In this document: positions 34,245 through 42,253 of the stretch, in pieces
Layout: the number at the start of each line of letters is the position of its first letter
How positions within the stretch are numbered: the stretch's first letter is position 1
Assembly: GCF_041080655.1 (NCBI RefSeq)
Contig: NZ_CP163525.1
Location: 5,208,001 to 5,272,000 of the forward strand
Direction: 5' to 3'
Source: Streptomyces sp. CG4
GTDB taxonomy: Bacteria; Actinomycetota; Actinomycetes; Streptomycetales; Streptomycetaceae
Length of the DNA stretch: 64,000 nucleotides
Made by a program: the position numbers and the translations under genes
The notes under the pieces: model-generated
What the model was told of the DNA's origin: nothing
Database searches by the model: none
What the model saw: the letters and a program-made list of their open reading frames with translations, nothing else

Positions 34245-34973
34245 ATGAGCACACCGAGTACGAGCGGGTGGCTGGGGGCGCAGGGGACGTACCGGGCGCC
34301 GGTTCAGCGTGCCGACACTCCGGCGGGCGCGACGCTCCCCGCGCCGCCGGCCGAGCCCGATCCGGCTCTGCTGAGCCTGCCTACGGCGCCGGTCGAGCCC
34401 GATCCGGCCCTGTTGAGCCTGCCTACGGCGCCGGTCGAGCCCGATCCGGCCCTGTTGAGCCTGCCCGCGCCGCCGCCCGAGCCGGATCTGGCCCTGTTGA
34501 GCCTGCCCGAGCTGCGCACCCTGCGGCGGGACGCCCAGCGCGAAGAGGCGGACCTCAGCTATGTGCGGCGGTTGCTGCAGGGCCGGATCGACATCCTGCG
34601 CGCGGAGCTGTGCCGGCGCGGCCGGGCCGCGCTGCCGGCGCCCGCGGACGGTTCCGTGGTCGACCGGCTCCCGGAGATCCTCAAGGACGCCCCGGCCCGG
34701 CACCGCTCCTCGGCCCGCCATGTCACGCTCGGCACCCCGCACAACGAGGAGTACGGGCAGCTGGCCGCCGAGATGCTCGCCGAGGTCGAACTGTCCGACC
34801 TCCAGGCCCGCACGGATCCCGAACTGGCCACCGCGATGGGGCGGTTGGTCCAGTACGAGCAGGAGGTCTCCCGGCGCCGCCAGCATCTGCAGCGCACGGC
34901 CGACGACTCCAGCGCGGAGATCGCCCGCCGCTACCGGGTGGGCGAGGCCCAGGTGGACGACCTGCTGATCTGA
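34245..34973 (+). CDS. rsiG: c-di-GMP-binding anti-sigma factor RsiG
   Basis: 242 aa. Sequesters the sporulation sigma factor WhiG when bound to c-di-GMP. Two antiparallel helices each carry the E-x3-S-x2-R-x3-Q-x3-D signature: E101-S105-R108-Q112-D116 and E205-S209-R212-Q216-D220, exact matches in both. The start at ATG 34245 (MSTPSTSG) is preferred; GAGGGG is 14 nt upstream; ATG 34206 is the alternative. Unusual: residues about 37-92 are four tandem 14-residue repeats (EPDPALLSLPTAPV). Confidence 0.95.
   Translation: MSTPSTSGWLGAQGTYRAPVQRADTPAGATLPAPPAEPDPALLSLPTAPVEPDPALLSLPTAPVEPDPALLSLPAPPPEPDLALLSLPELRTLRRDAQREEADLSYVRRLLQGRIDILRAELCRRGRAALPAPADGSVVDRLPEILKDAPARHRSSARHVTLGTPHNEEYGQLAAEMLAEVELSDLQARTDPELATAMGRLVQYEQEVSRRRQHLQRTADDSSAEIARRYRVGEAQVDDLLI
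34353..34520 (+). repeat. Four 42-bp in-frame tandem repeats in rsiG
   Basis: Units start at 34353, 34395, 34437 and 34479, exactly 42 bp apart. The first three are nearly identical and the fourth is diverged and grades into the first coiled-coil helix (LLSLPELRTLRR). Replication slippage could change the copy number. Confidence 0.9.
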
Positions 34974-35027
34974 GGGCGGAAAAAAACCCGGAGGACAGTC
35001 GGCGGGTCGCCCGCCTACGGTGGGCGT

Positions 35028-36278
35028 ATGAGCGACGTCCGGATCGTCACCGAGGCCGAATTCGAGGACTGGCAGCGCGCGCTGGCCACGGGGTTTCTGC
35101 AGCCGCCGGTGCTGGCGCCCGAGCAACTCGACGCCCGCCGGGCGCAGTTCGTGCCGGGGCGGCTGCTCGGCGCGTTCGACGGCGACCGGTGCGTGGCCAC
35201 GTTCCGCTCCTTCGCGCAGGAGCTGACCGCGGTCGGCGGCGGGCTCGTTCCCGCGAACGCGATCTCGAACGTCACCGTCAGCCCCACCCACCGCCGCCGC
35301 GGCCTGCTCACCCGCATGATGAACCAGGACCTCGCGGCGGCGAAGGAGCGCGGTGACGTCGTCGCCACGCTGATCGCCGCCGAGTACCCGATCTACGGTC
35401 GCTACGGCTTCGGCCCCGCCACCTGGACGACGACCTGGACCATCGAGGTGCCCCGGGCCGGTCTGGATCCGCGCTGGTCCGGGCCCGACGACGGCGGCCG
35501 GATCGACCTGGTGGACGGCGCGGACATCCGCAAGCTCGGCCCGGAGTTCCACGAGCGGTTCCGCCGGCTCCAGCCCGGCGCGGTCAGCCGGGACGAGCTG
35601 TGGTGGCAGCTCAGCACCGGTGCCCTGCGCTTCCACGCCGACTGGACCGAGCCCTTCTACGCCGTCCACCGCGCGGCCGACGGCGAGGTCCAGGGCCTGG
35701 TGGCGTACAAGTCCGACGAGACCTGGAACGGCAAGCAGCCGGACCAGACCGCCCGCGTGCTCAGGCTCACGGCCACCACTGCGGCCGCCGAGCGCGCCCT
35801 GTGGCACTACCTGTGCTCGATCGACTGGATCACGAAGGTCGAGACCGGCTTCCGCGGCCCGGACGACCTGCTGCCGGACTATCTGCCCGACCCGCGCGCG
35901 GCCCGGATCACCGAGCACGCGGACTGGCTGTGGGTGCGGATCCTGGATGTCGTACGGGCCCTTGAGGCGCGGACGTACGACGCGGCGGGGACGCTGGTCC
36001 TGGACGTCGTGGACGACGGGGGACCGGCCGCGGGACTGGCCGGGGGGCGGTTCCGGCTGGAGGCCTCGCCCGAGGGGGCGTCCTGTGTGTCGGCGCCCGC
36101 GGCGAGTCCCGATCTCACGCTGGGTGTGGGGGAGTTGGCCTCGATCTGGCTCGGCGGTGAGTCGCCGGTGCGGCTCGCGGCGCTCGGCCGGCTCCGGGAA
36201 GAACGAGAGGGCGCCGCCCGGCAGGCCGACGCCCTGTTCCGCTCGTCCGGGCGGCCGTGGTGCCCGGACATCTTCTGA
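35028..36278 (+). CDS. Eis-family GNAT N-acetyltransferase
   Basis: 416 aa. First GNAT domain with acetyl-CoA loop NVTVSPTHRRRGLLTRMM, second diverged GNAT domain, and a C-terminal SCP2-like domain ending RPWCPDIF, whose terminal carboxylate is the catalytic base in Eis. Eis proteins acetylate amines including aminoglycosides. ATG 35028 is 6 nt after TACGGT (35016-35021), so leaderless. Substrate here unknown. Confidence 0.92.
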   Translation: MSDVRIVTEAEFEDWQRALATGFLQPPVLAPEQLDARRAQFVPGRLLGAFDGDRCVATFRSFAQELTAVGGGLVPANAISNVTVSPTHRRRGLLTRMMNQDLAAAKERGDVVATLIAAEYPIYGRYGFGPATWTTTWTIEVPRAGLDPRWSGPDDGGRIDLVDGADIRKLGPEFHERFRRLQPGAVSRDELWWQLSTGALRFHADWTEPFYAVHRAADGEVQGLVAYKSDETWNGKQPDQTARVLRLTATTAAAERALWHYLCSIDWITKVETGFRGPDDLLPDYLPDPRAARITEHADWLWVRILDVVRALEARTYDAAGTLVLDVVDDGGPAAGLAGGRFRLEASPEGASCVSAPAASPDLTLGVGELASIWLGGESPVRLAALGRLREEREGAARQADALFRSSGRPWCPDIF

Positions 36279-36327
36279 AGTCCCTTCCGCAGGCGATGCG
36301 TTGACTGTTCATCCGTAGCGAGCTGTT

Positions 36328-36396
36328 CAGTTGTGGCTGTGCTGTGCCGTGTGCAGTTGTGGCTGTGCCATGTCGTGTTCAGTTGTGACTGTGCGC
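36328..36396. repeat. Three 26-bp tandem repeats
   Basis: CAGTTGTGGCTGTGC recurs at 36328, 36354 and (as CAGTTGTGACTGTGC) 36380, spacing exactly 26 bp, so each copy lies on the same helix face shifted by half a turn. Located about 200 bp upstream of devE. Confidence 0.8.
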
Positions 36397-36485
36397 TTCG
36401 GTGGCCGTCCCCTGTCCGGACTCCCGGCTCCCCTCCGGAAGGGAGCCCGGCCGACCAACCACTGGGAAGCTTGACCAGGTCATGC

Positions 36486-36502
36486 AAGTTGGTAGCCAAC
36501 TT
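36486..36502. promoter_or_regulatory. devE upstream palindrome
   Basis: AAGTTGGTAGCCAACTT: perfect 7-bp arms around TAG. The same arms occur upstream of devA (37705-37721). Likely operator for DevA/DevE GntR dimers. Confidence 0.8.
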
Positions 36503-36576
36503 CACTGTACTTATCACCGCTGGGAAGCGGCTCATAACCAGCCGTCGGTGAACTGCCGGAAGTTGGCGGGAAGTTG

Positions 36577-36591
36577 TAGTGTTTGTCCGTG
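36577..36591 (+). promoter_or_regulatory. devE -10 box and leaderless start
   Basis: TAGTGT (36577-36582), 6 nt, GTG 36589. The sequence AGTTGTAG-Y-GTTTG just before the GTG is almost identical to that at devA (37796-37810), so the two promoters are paralogous. Confidence 0.75.
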
Positions 36592-37497
36592 GACCCGGAG
36601 CACGCCTCCGCCGGCGGACGGACGAGGCCGCGGCAGCCTCACGCGTCCCCCCGCGACATCGCCGACGCGCTGCGCGGCCGGATCACGTCCGGTGTGCTGC
36701 GGGCGGGTCAGCGCATGCCCACGCAGGCCGAGCTGGCCGGCGAGTTCGGCGTGGAACGCGGGGTCGTACGGCAGGCGTTGCGCATCCTGCAGTCGGAGCG
36801 GCTGCTCACCAACGTGTCCAAGGGCAGCCCGGCCACCGTGGCGGCGGTGCCCGCACCGGTGCGGCTGCCGGCCGGTCCTGCGGCCCCGCCGCAGCCCACG
36901 ATGGTCGGCCTCGCGCCCCGTATCGCGGCCGCCTTCGCCGCCCCTCACGTGCGCATCGACGCGCTCTGCCTGACCTCGGTCTCGCTCACGCTGGCCGTCG
37001 GCGAGCCGCTGCGGCAGATCCACGCCGGACGGCTGAAACCGGCCAAGATCGACGTCCGGGTGCTGCTGCCCAGCCGGGACATCGCCCTCGCCTTCCCAAC
37101 CCCGGTGGCCGCCGACGACGGCGGTCTGCTGCACCGCCGCTGGCTGGCCCAGCGCAACGCCCAGGGCATGGTGCTGCGGCAGAATCTGCTGGCTCTGTAC
37201 GCCACCCACGGCATCGACGTACACGTCTCCTTCCGCGCCCTGCCGTTCACTCCGCCGGTCAAGCTGTATCTGCTCAACGGCTCGGAGGCGCTCTTCGCGT
37301 ACTACACGCTGCTGCGCCGCGAGCGGGAGATCGAGCACGAGCATCTGGAGCTGTACGACGCCGACGGCACGCGCTCGATGCTGTTCGCCTTCGAGCGGTG
37401 GGCCGGACAGCGGGACGCCGCGTTCGTGGAGCAGTCGCGGCTGTGGTTCGACGCGCTGTGGGAGACGATCAGTTCGGAACTGCGTTTCAGCTCATAG
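36589..37497 (+). CDS. devE: DevE, GntR-family developmental regulator (DevA paralogue)
   Basis: 302 aa. N-terminal GntR winged helix (SPRDIADALRGRITSGVLRAGQRMPTQ; FGVERGVVRQALRIL) and a large C-terminal domain shared with DevA (PSRDIALAF, LPFTPPVKLYLLNG, FDALWETI). GTG 36589 rather than TTG 36583, because of the leaderless promoter geometry identical to devA. In S. coelicolor this gene (recalled as SCO4188) is the devA paralogue needed for normal sporulation. Separated from devA by a small convergent membrane-protein gene. Confidence 0.9.
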   Translation: MDPEHASAGGRTRPRQPHASPRDIADALRGRITSGVLRAGQRMPTQAELAGEFGVERGVVRQALRILQSERLLTNVSKGSPATVAAVPAPVRLPAGPAAPPQPTMVGLAPRIAAAFAAPHVRIDALCLTSVSLTLAVGEPLRQIHAGRLKPAKIDVRVLLPSRDIALAFPTPVAADDGGLLHRRWLAQRNAQGMVLRQNLLALYATHGIDVHVSFRALPFTPPVKLYLLNGSEALFAYYTLLRREREIEHEHLELYDADGTRSMLFAFERWAGQRDAAFVEQSRLWFDALWETISSELRFSS

Positions 37498-37500
37498 AGT

Positions 37501-37668
37501 TCACAGTGCGGGACCCGCCAGGAGCACGGCGAGCAGGACGGCACCGGCGGAGGCGGTCTTCTGGTTCCTGGTCTTGATGCCGACCGAGAGCAGGAGCATG
37601 CCGACGCCGCCGGCGGCACCGTACTTCCACTGGACGAGCTGCTCGACGACAAAGGTGAGAGCGGGCAC
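37501..37668 (-). CDS. Small two-helix membrane protein between devE and devA
   Basis: 55 aa from GTG 37668 (GGGGG 7-8 nt upstream). Two hydrophobic helices (YGAAGGVGMLLLSVGI and AGAVLLAVLLAGPAL) joined by KTRNQKTAS. Divergent from devA, sharing the 140-bp region with the palindromes, so it may be co-regulated by DevA. Position is conserved in S. coelicolor (between SCO4188 and SCO4190, recalled). Function unknown. Confidence 0.78.
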   Translation of the reverse strand: MPALTFVVEQLVQWKYGAAGGVGMLLLSVGIKTRNQKTASAGAVLLAVLLAGPAL

Positions 37669-37690
37669 GGCGATTCCCCCTTCCGAAGAC

Positions 37691-37721
37691 TTGCCAACTC
37701 GCTAAAGTTGGCAACCAACTT
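37691..37721. promoter_or_regulatory. Nested palindromes upstream of devA
   Basis: AAGTTGGCAACCAACTT (37705-37721), arms identical to the devE site, overlaps a second inverted repeat TTGCCAACT / AGTTGGCAA (37691-37699 with 37706-37714). Three half-sites in 31 bp suggest alternative or cooperative binding, fitting reported autorepression of devA. Confidence 0.8.
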
Positions 37722-37795
37722 CACTTAAGTTGTCCCCACTTGGTCTCATTCCATAAACAACTTCCGGGCAACTCCCCTTAGATGGATCAGAGTTG

Positions 37796-37810
37796 TAGCG
37801 TTTGGTCGTG
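37796..37810 (+). promoter_or_regulatory. devA -10 box and leaderless start
   Basis: TAGCGT (37796-37801), 6 nt, GTG 37808; same spacing and flanking AGTTGTAG..TTTG sequence as devE. Confidence 0.75.
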
Positions 37811-38683
37811 ACTCAGGAGCATGTGGCAGTGAACGGCAGCAGAAGGCTCACGCCCCAGGAGATTGCCGACACCCTGCGCGAGCGCATCCGCAGCGGCGCG
37901 CTGCGGCCCGGCGAGCGGCTGCCGACCCAGGCCGAGCTGGCCGAGGAGTTCGGCGTCGAGCGCGGCGCCGTCCGCCAGGCGCTGCGTGTGCTCCACGAGG
38001 ACGGGCTGCTCAGCAACGTCAGCAAGGGCAGCCCGCCCCGGGTCGCCGAGCCGCAGCCCGCCCGGGACGAACCGCAGCCGACCATGGTGGCCCTCGCCCC
38101 CCGGCTGACCGAGGCCTTCGCCGCCCGGCACGTGCGCATCGACGCCGTCTGCCTGACCGCGCAGAGCCTGATCCCCGCGCTCGGCGAGGCACTGCGCCTG
38201 GTCCACGAGGGCCGGCTGCGCCCCGAGCGGATCGACGCCCGCATCCTGCTGCCGTCCCGGGACATCAATCTCGCCTTCCCGGTGTCGGTCGACGCCGGGA
38301 GCGCGGAGGACGACGCCGTCCACCGGCGCTGGCTGGCCATGCGCAACGCCCAGGGCCAGGTGCTCCAGTACAACCTCCAGGCGCTGCGCGGCACCCACGG
38401 CATCGACGTCCAGGTCACCTTCCGGGCGCTGCCGTTCACCCCGCCGGTCAAGCTGTATCTGCTCAACGGCGTCGAGGCGCTGTTCGCGCACTACATGGTC
38501 ACGCGCCGGGCCGAGCCCACCGAGCGCGGGACCCTGGAGATGTACGACACCCTCGGCTCCGAGTCGCTGCTGTTCTCCTTCGAGCAGCGGGCCGGTCTGC
38601 GGGACGCGGCGTTCGTGGAGCAATCGCAGAAGTGGTTCGACGCCCTCTGGGAAACCATCACGACGGACCTGACACTCTCCTAG
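37808..38683 (+). CDS. devA: DevA, GntR-family regulator of aerial development
   Basis: 291 aa, same architecture as DevE: GntR winged helix (LTPQEIADTLRERIRSGALRPGERLPTQ; FGVERGAVRQALRVL) and conserved C-terminal domain (PSRDINLAF; LPFTPPVKLYLLNG; KWFDALWETI). In S. coelicolor, DevA (SCO4190) is a negatively autoregulated repressor required for normal aerial hyphae and sporulation. Stop TAG shares its G with the devB GTG, so devA and devB form one operon. Confidence 0.94.
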   Translation: MTQEHVAVNGSRRLTPQEIADTLRERIRSGALRPGERLPTQAELAEEFGVERGAVRQALRVLHEDGLLSNVSKGSPPRVAEPQPARDEPQPTMVALAPRLTEAFAARHVRIDAVCLTAQSLIPALGEALRLVHEGRLRPERIDARILLPSRDINLAFPVSVDAGSAEDDAVHRRWLAMRNAQGQVLQYNLQALRGTHGIDVQVTFRALPFTPPVKLYLLNGVEALFAHYMVTRRAEPTERGTLEMYDTLGSESLLFSFEQRAGLRDAAFVEQSQKWFDALWETITTDLTLS

Positions 38684-39417
38684 TGACTTCTGATGCGACG
38701 GCGCAGACCGAACAGAGTGCGAACGAGATCGAGAAGATACGAGGTCTGATCGAACCTGCCCGGGTGGTTCTGTGGGACTTCGACGGACCGATCTGCCGTC
38801 TGTTCGCGCGGCACAAGGCGGAACGGGTCGCCGCCGGGCTGGTCGACTGGCTGGCCGGGCACGGGCTGCACAACCTGCTCAGCGACTCCGAACGCGAGCT
38901 GCTGGACCCGCACGTGGTGCTGCGCGCCGTGGACCTGCGCCACCCCGGCAGCGACCTCGTGACCGAGCTGGAGGAACGTCTCACCCAGGAGGAACTGCGC
39001 GCCGCCGGCTCCGCGCTGCCCACCCCCTACGCCGACCCGCTGATCCGCACCTGGACCGCGGTCGGCGCCCGGCTCGCCATCACCACCAACAACTCCCCGA
39101 AGGTGGTCCGCGCCTACCTGGACGGCCGCGGCCTCACCTCCTGCTTCGCCTCCCACATCTACGGCCGCACGGCCGACCTGCACCTCCTCAAGCCCAACCC
39201 GCACTGCCTCAACCGCGCGCTCACCGCGATGGGCTGCGCCCCCTCGGCGGCCCTGATGATCGGCGACTCCCGCTCCGACCTCGCCGCGGCGAACAACGCC
39301 GGTGTTCCGTTTCTCGGCTACGCGCGTAACGAACGCAAGGGCAGGATCCTGCGGGACGCCGGCGCCGTCAGCGTGGTCGCGTCGCTGGAGCCGCTGCTGC
39401 GGACACTGCGCGGCTAG
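38683..39417 (+). CDS. devB: DevB, HAD-family phosphatase-like protein
   Basis: 244 aa. HAD motif I LWDFDGP (DxD), motif II ITTNN, motif III K in LLKPNP, motif IV GDSRSDLAAA, all present. Resembles phosphoglycolate phosphatase-type hydrolases. GTG start overlaps the devA stop by one base. In S. coelicolor devB (SCO4191) is co-transcribed with devA. The stop codon lies inside the left inverted repeat of the MITE-like element. Confidence 0.93.
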   Translation: MTSDATAQTEQSANEIEKIRGLIEPARVVLWDFDGPICRLFARHKAERVAAGLVDWLAGHGLHNLLSDSERELLDPHVVLRAVDLRHPGSDLVTELEERLTQEELRAAGSALPTPYADPLIRTWTAVGARLAITTNNSPKVVRAYLDGRGLTSCFASHIYGRTADLHLLKPNPHCLNRALTAMGCAPSAALMIGDSRSDLAAANNAGVPFLGYARNERKGRILRDAGAVSVVASLEPLLRTLRG

Positions 39418-39514
39418 GCCCTGCCGTCAAACTCCCGCCTGCCCGGCGACGCCTGGCACGCACTCCCCCAGAGGGGGCACCCCCAGCCGCGTTGCCGGAG
39501 CGCCCACGTGGCGC

Positions 39515-39555
39515 CTCCCCCACGCTCGAATTCGCTCGCGCGGGGGCACCCCCAT
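39515..39555 (+). repeat. Dispersed hairpin repeat, copy A
   Basis: CTCCCCCACGCTCG-AATT-CGCTCGCGCGGGGG followed by CACCCCCAT: a strong GC hairpin. Copies B (39587-39627) and C (60683-60723, opposite strand) are near-identical. Familiar as a very common intergenic repeat in Streptomyces. Confidence 0.8.
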
Positions 39556-39586
39556 CGAGGGCGCTCCGGCGCCTTGCGATCGCACG

Positions 39587-39627
39587 CTCCCCCACGCTCG
39601 GCTTCGCTCGCGCGGGGGGACCCCCAT
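39587..39627 (+). repeat. Dispersed hairpin repeat, copy B
   Basis: Same orientation as copy A, 72 bp downstream; differs in the loop (GGCTT for GAATT) and one base in the tail. Confidence 0.8.
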
Positions 39628-39684
39628 CGCCGCCGCCGGGCCCGCCCTACGGGCGAACGACGGGAGTTTGACGACAGGACCTAG

Positions 39685-39952
39685 GCCCTGCCGTGGGAGG
39701 TTCGGCCCGGACCCGAGCGGCATGGGATAGCATCCGGCCAACCGTCTGAGCGATCGCTCGGGTCTCCGCGTCGGGGTCGGCGTACGAGCCGGCCTCCGCC
39801 CGCTTGGCGCGGACGAGTGGCAGACCACCCGTTGGGCTGCTCGTCCGGCCGTACGCCGTGTCGTCCGTCGTACGGGGAGATAGCGTTTCCCCGACCTGAC
39901 TCGACCCGTCTCGTCTTCTTCAGCGCAGCGCGATCGACCCCCGGAGCGGCCA
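39685..39952. other. 268-bp leader upstream of double-kinase gene
   Basis: Contains TAGCGT at about 39882 (possible -10) and a stretch near 39820-39915 of lower GC. No convincing ORF. Confidence 0.4.
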
Positions 39953-42244
39953 GTGGGCGCACCACCCGTCCCCCGTGGCACGGCCGGCGCGCGTGCCGGC
40001 CGGGCACAGCGCGACGCCGTCTGCCGGGCGTTCCTGGCGGAGGCCGTCGCGCGGGGGCGCAGCAACGGCGGCTTCCACCACCACAACCACGTGCTGCCGC
40101 TCACCGAGCCCATGGCCCGGCTGCTCGGCCGGGAGCCGGGCACCGTCGTCACCGTGCGGCTGCCGCGGGCCGGTGCCCTGCCGGTGGTGATCCGGACCTG
40201 GCACAGCGAGGCGGCGATCCTGCGGGCCGTCAGGGGCGTGCTGCCCGACGTGCCGGAGAGTCTGCTCGAAGGGGACGGCTTCGCCATCCACAGCCATGTG
40301 GACGGCGCACCGCTCTCCCGCGTCTGCCCGCCCGGCAAACCGGTCGACGGCCTGCTGATCGGGGCGCTGACGGAGCTGCTCGCCCGGACGGCCCAGGTCC
40401 GCGGCGGCGCACTGCCGCCCCTGCCGGCCCCGTGGCCCCGCAACCACACCGACAGCCAGGGCTTCCTGCGGACCCTGGCCCGTCTGGCCGACCTGCGCAT
40501 CCGCCAGCCCAACTGGCCCAGGTTCGGCGGCCTGTTCGCCGCTCTCGGCATCCCCGAGGACGCCCTCGCCCGGCTGGCGGAGCACACCCCCGCCATGTCC
40601 CGCCGCCCCTACAGCCTGCTCCACGCCGACCTGCACCGCGACAACGTGATCATGCCGGACGGCGGCGCCGCGCCCCCGGTCTGCGTGGACTGGGAGCTGG
40701 CCGGCTACGGCGACCCGCTGCACGACCTCGCCGTCCACCTGGTCCGGATGCGCTACCCCGACCACCAGTGGGACGAGGTCGTCGCGGCGTGGGTGCGCGC
40801 CATGGGGGCGGTGCGGCCCGCCGCGGTGGGCGGCGTGGGCCGGGATCTGCGCCACTACGTCGCCTTCGAACGGGCGCAGTCCGTGTTCCCCGACGTGATG
40901 CGGGCCGCGCAGTCGCTGGAGGAGTCCTTCGACCAGCGGAGCCTGGACGAGGCGACGGCACGGGTGCACCGGGCCGTGCTGGCGGCGGCGGAGCCGCTGC
41001 GACTGGGCCGGGTGCCGGGACGGGAGGAGATCGAGCGGATCCTGTTCCGCTGGCGGGCCTCCGTACGGCCCGGTGCCGGGCCGGGCGCCGGTGCCGCGGC
41101 GCCGGCCCACGGCGGACCGCGCCCGGCTCCGCCCGCCCGCGCCATCGACTGGACGCCGGACCGGCGCGTGCCGGAACACCCCGACTTCCCGCACTCCGCC
41201 GTCGCCGACGCCCTGATCCTGGAGGGCGCGGCCCCCGCCCACCGGGTGTTCAAGGGCACCGCGCACCTCAACTCGGTGCTGCGGGTCCCCGGCACCCCGT
41301 TCCCGGTCGTCGTCCGCCGCAAGGTCACGCACGTCACGCGGCGCGAACGCAGCTTCCTCAGCGAGCACGGCGTGCTCCGGGCCATCGAGCGGTCCGGCGC
41401 GGCGGTGGCCGCGCCGCGGGTGCTGGCGCTGGGCGAGAGCCACTCGAAGGACCTCTCCGGCATCCGGACCTACTCCGGGGACCGCTTCGCCGTCCACACC
41501 TACGAGGGCCCGCCCGACATGCGCCGGCGGCCCGAGCACCCGGTGCACGGGCTGCTCCCGCACGAGGCGGACGGCCTGGTCGATCAGCTGGCCGCGCTGA
41601 CCGGGGTCGACTACACCCTGGTCGACCCGGTGGCCGGCCGGCCCGGCTTCTACGCCTGGCTGAGCGAGCAACTGGTGGCCCTGGTGGCCGGACTGCCCAA
41701 GGAGTCCCAGCGGGTGGCCCGCTTCCTCGGCCTGCCCGACGCGCCCAGGCTGCGCGAGATCCTCGCCCGGCACGAGGTCACCGACCGCGCCGCCGCCCTG
41801 CTGCACGGCGACCTCAACCCGTGGAACCTGGTGCGCCGCGACGACCCGCCGGCGCTGACCCTCATCGACTGGGAGCTGGCCGTGGTCGGCGACCCGCTGT
41901 ACGAGCTGGTCCGGCACATGCATCTGACCCCGACCCGGCCGGAGATCCGCGACCGCATGTTCCGCCGCTGGGAGACCCGGCTGCCCGCCCGGTGCACCGA
42001 GAACTGGCGGGAGGACTGGCAGGTGTACCGGTGGATCGAGATCGTCCGCTCCGCCTACGTCGACCTCGACCGCCTGGTCACCGGAGCGAGCCTGGACGCC
42101 CCCAACGTGCGCCGCGCGGTGGAGTCGTACGCGATGACCCTGGCGGCGGCCACCGCCTCCCTGGGGCTGTCGTCCCGGCGCCGGACCAATCCGCACCTCA
42201 CCGGCGCCCTGGTCCGGCCCGCCCGTCCGGGCGGCGCTGCGTAG
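39953..42244 (+). CDS. Tandem aminoglycoside-phosphotransferase (APH)-fold protein
   Basis: 763 aa with two complete kinase-like modules in one chain. Module 1 (about 1-385) has LLHADLHRDN and VDWELAGYGDP; module 2 (about 405-750) has LLHGDLNPWN and IDWELAVVGDP. Each has the Brenner catalytic Asp and the metal-binding D of the DxD/DWE motif. An Ala/Pro-rich linker (GPGAGAAAPAHGG) joins them. GTG 39953 has GGAGCGG upstream. Single-domain APH proteins phosphorylate antibiotics, sugars or choline; the substrate of this double form is unknown. Confidence 0.85.
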   Translation: MGAPPVPRGTAGARAGRAQRDAVCRAFLAEAVARGRSNGGFHHHNHVLPLTEPMARLLGREPGTVVTVRLPRAGALPVVIRTWHSEAAILRAVRGVLPDVPESLLEGDGFAIHSHVDGAPLSRVCPPGKPVDGLLIGALTELLARTAQVRGGALPPLPAPWPRNHTDSQGFLRTLARLADLRIRQPNWPRFGGLFAALGIPEDALARLAEHTPAMSRRPYSLLHADLHRDNVIMPDGGAAPPVCVDWELAGYGDPLHDLAVHLVRMRYPDHQWDEVVAAWVRAMGAVRPAAVGGVGRDLRHYVAFERAQSVFPDVMRAAQSLEESFDQRSLDEATARVHRAVLAAAEPLRLGRVPGREEIERILFRWRASVRPGAGPGAGAAAPAHGGPRPAPPARAIDWTPDRRVPEHPDFPHSAVADALILEGAAPAHRVFKGTAHLNSVLRVPGTPFPVVVRRKVTHVTRRERSFLSEHGVLRAIERSGAAVAAPRVLALGESHSKDLSGIRTYSGDRFAVHTYEGPPDMRRRPEHPVHGLLPHEADGLVDQLAALTGVDYTLVDPVAGRPGFYAWLSEQLVALVAGLPKESQRVARFLGLPDAPRLREILARHEVTDRAAALLHGDLNPWNLVRRDDPPALTLIDWELAVVGDPLYELVRHMHLTPTRPEIRDRMFRRWETRLPARCTENWREDWQVYRWIEIVRSAYVDLDRLVTGASLDAPNVRRAVESYAMTLAAATASLGLSSRRRTNPHLTGALVRPARPGGAA

Positions 42245-42253
42245 GCTCCCCCC

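Larger units (their letters stand above)
36279..36588. other. Intergenic region upstream of devE
   Basis: 310 bp holding a 26-bp tandem repeat (36328-36396), a perfect palindrome (36486-36502) and the devE promoter (-10 at 36577). Clearly less GC-rich than the genes; no ORF with an RBS. Confidence 0.7.
39414..39684. mobile_element. MITE-like element with 24-bp imperfect terminal inverted repeats
   Basis: 271 bp, no ORF of its own. Left end 39414-39437 and right end 39661-39684 are inverted copies with two mismatches. The interior holds two copies of the CTCCCCCACGCTCG..hairpin repeat (39515, 39587) and a truncated third. The left end overlaps the devB stop codon. No target-site duplication is obvious because the flanks share GGCCCTGCC-type sequence. 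Confidence 0.65.

Noticed and set aside
36328..36396. 26-bp repeats as CRISPR
   Set aside because: No spacers, only three units.
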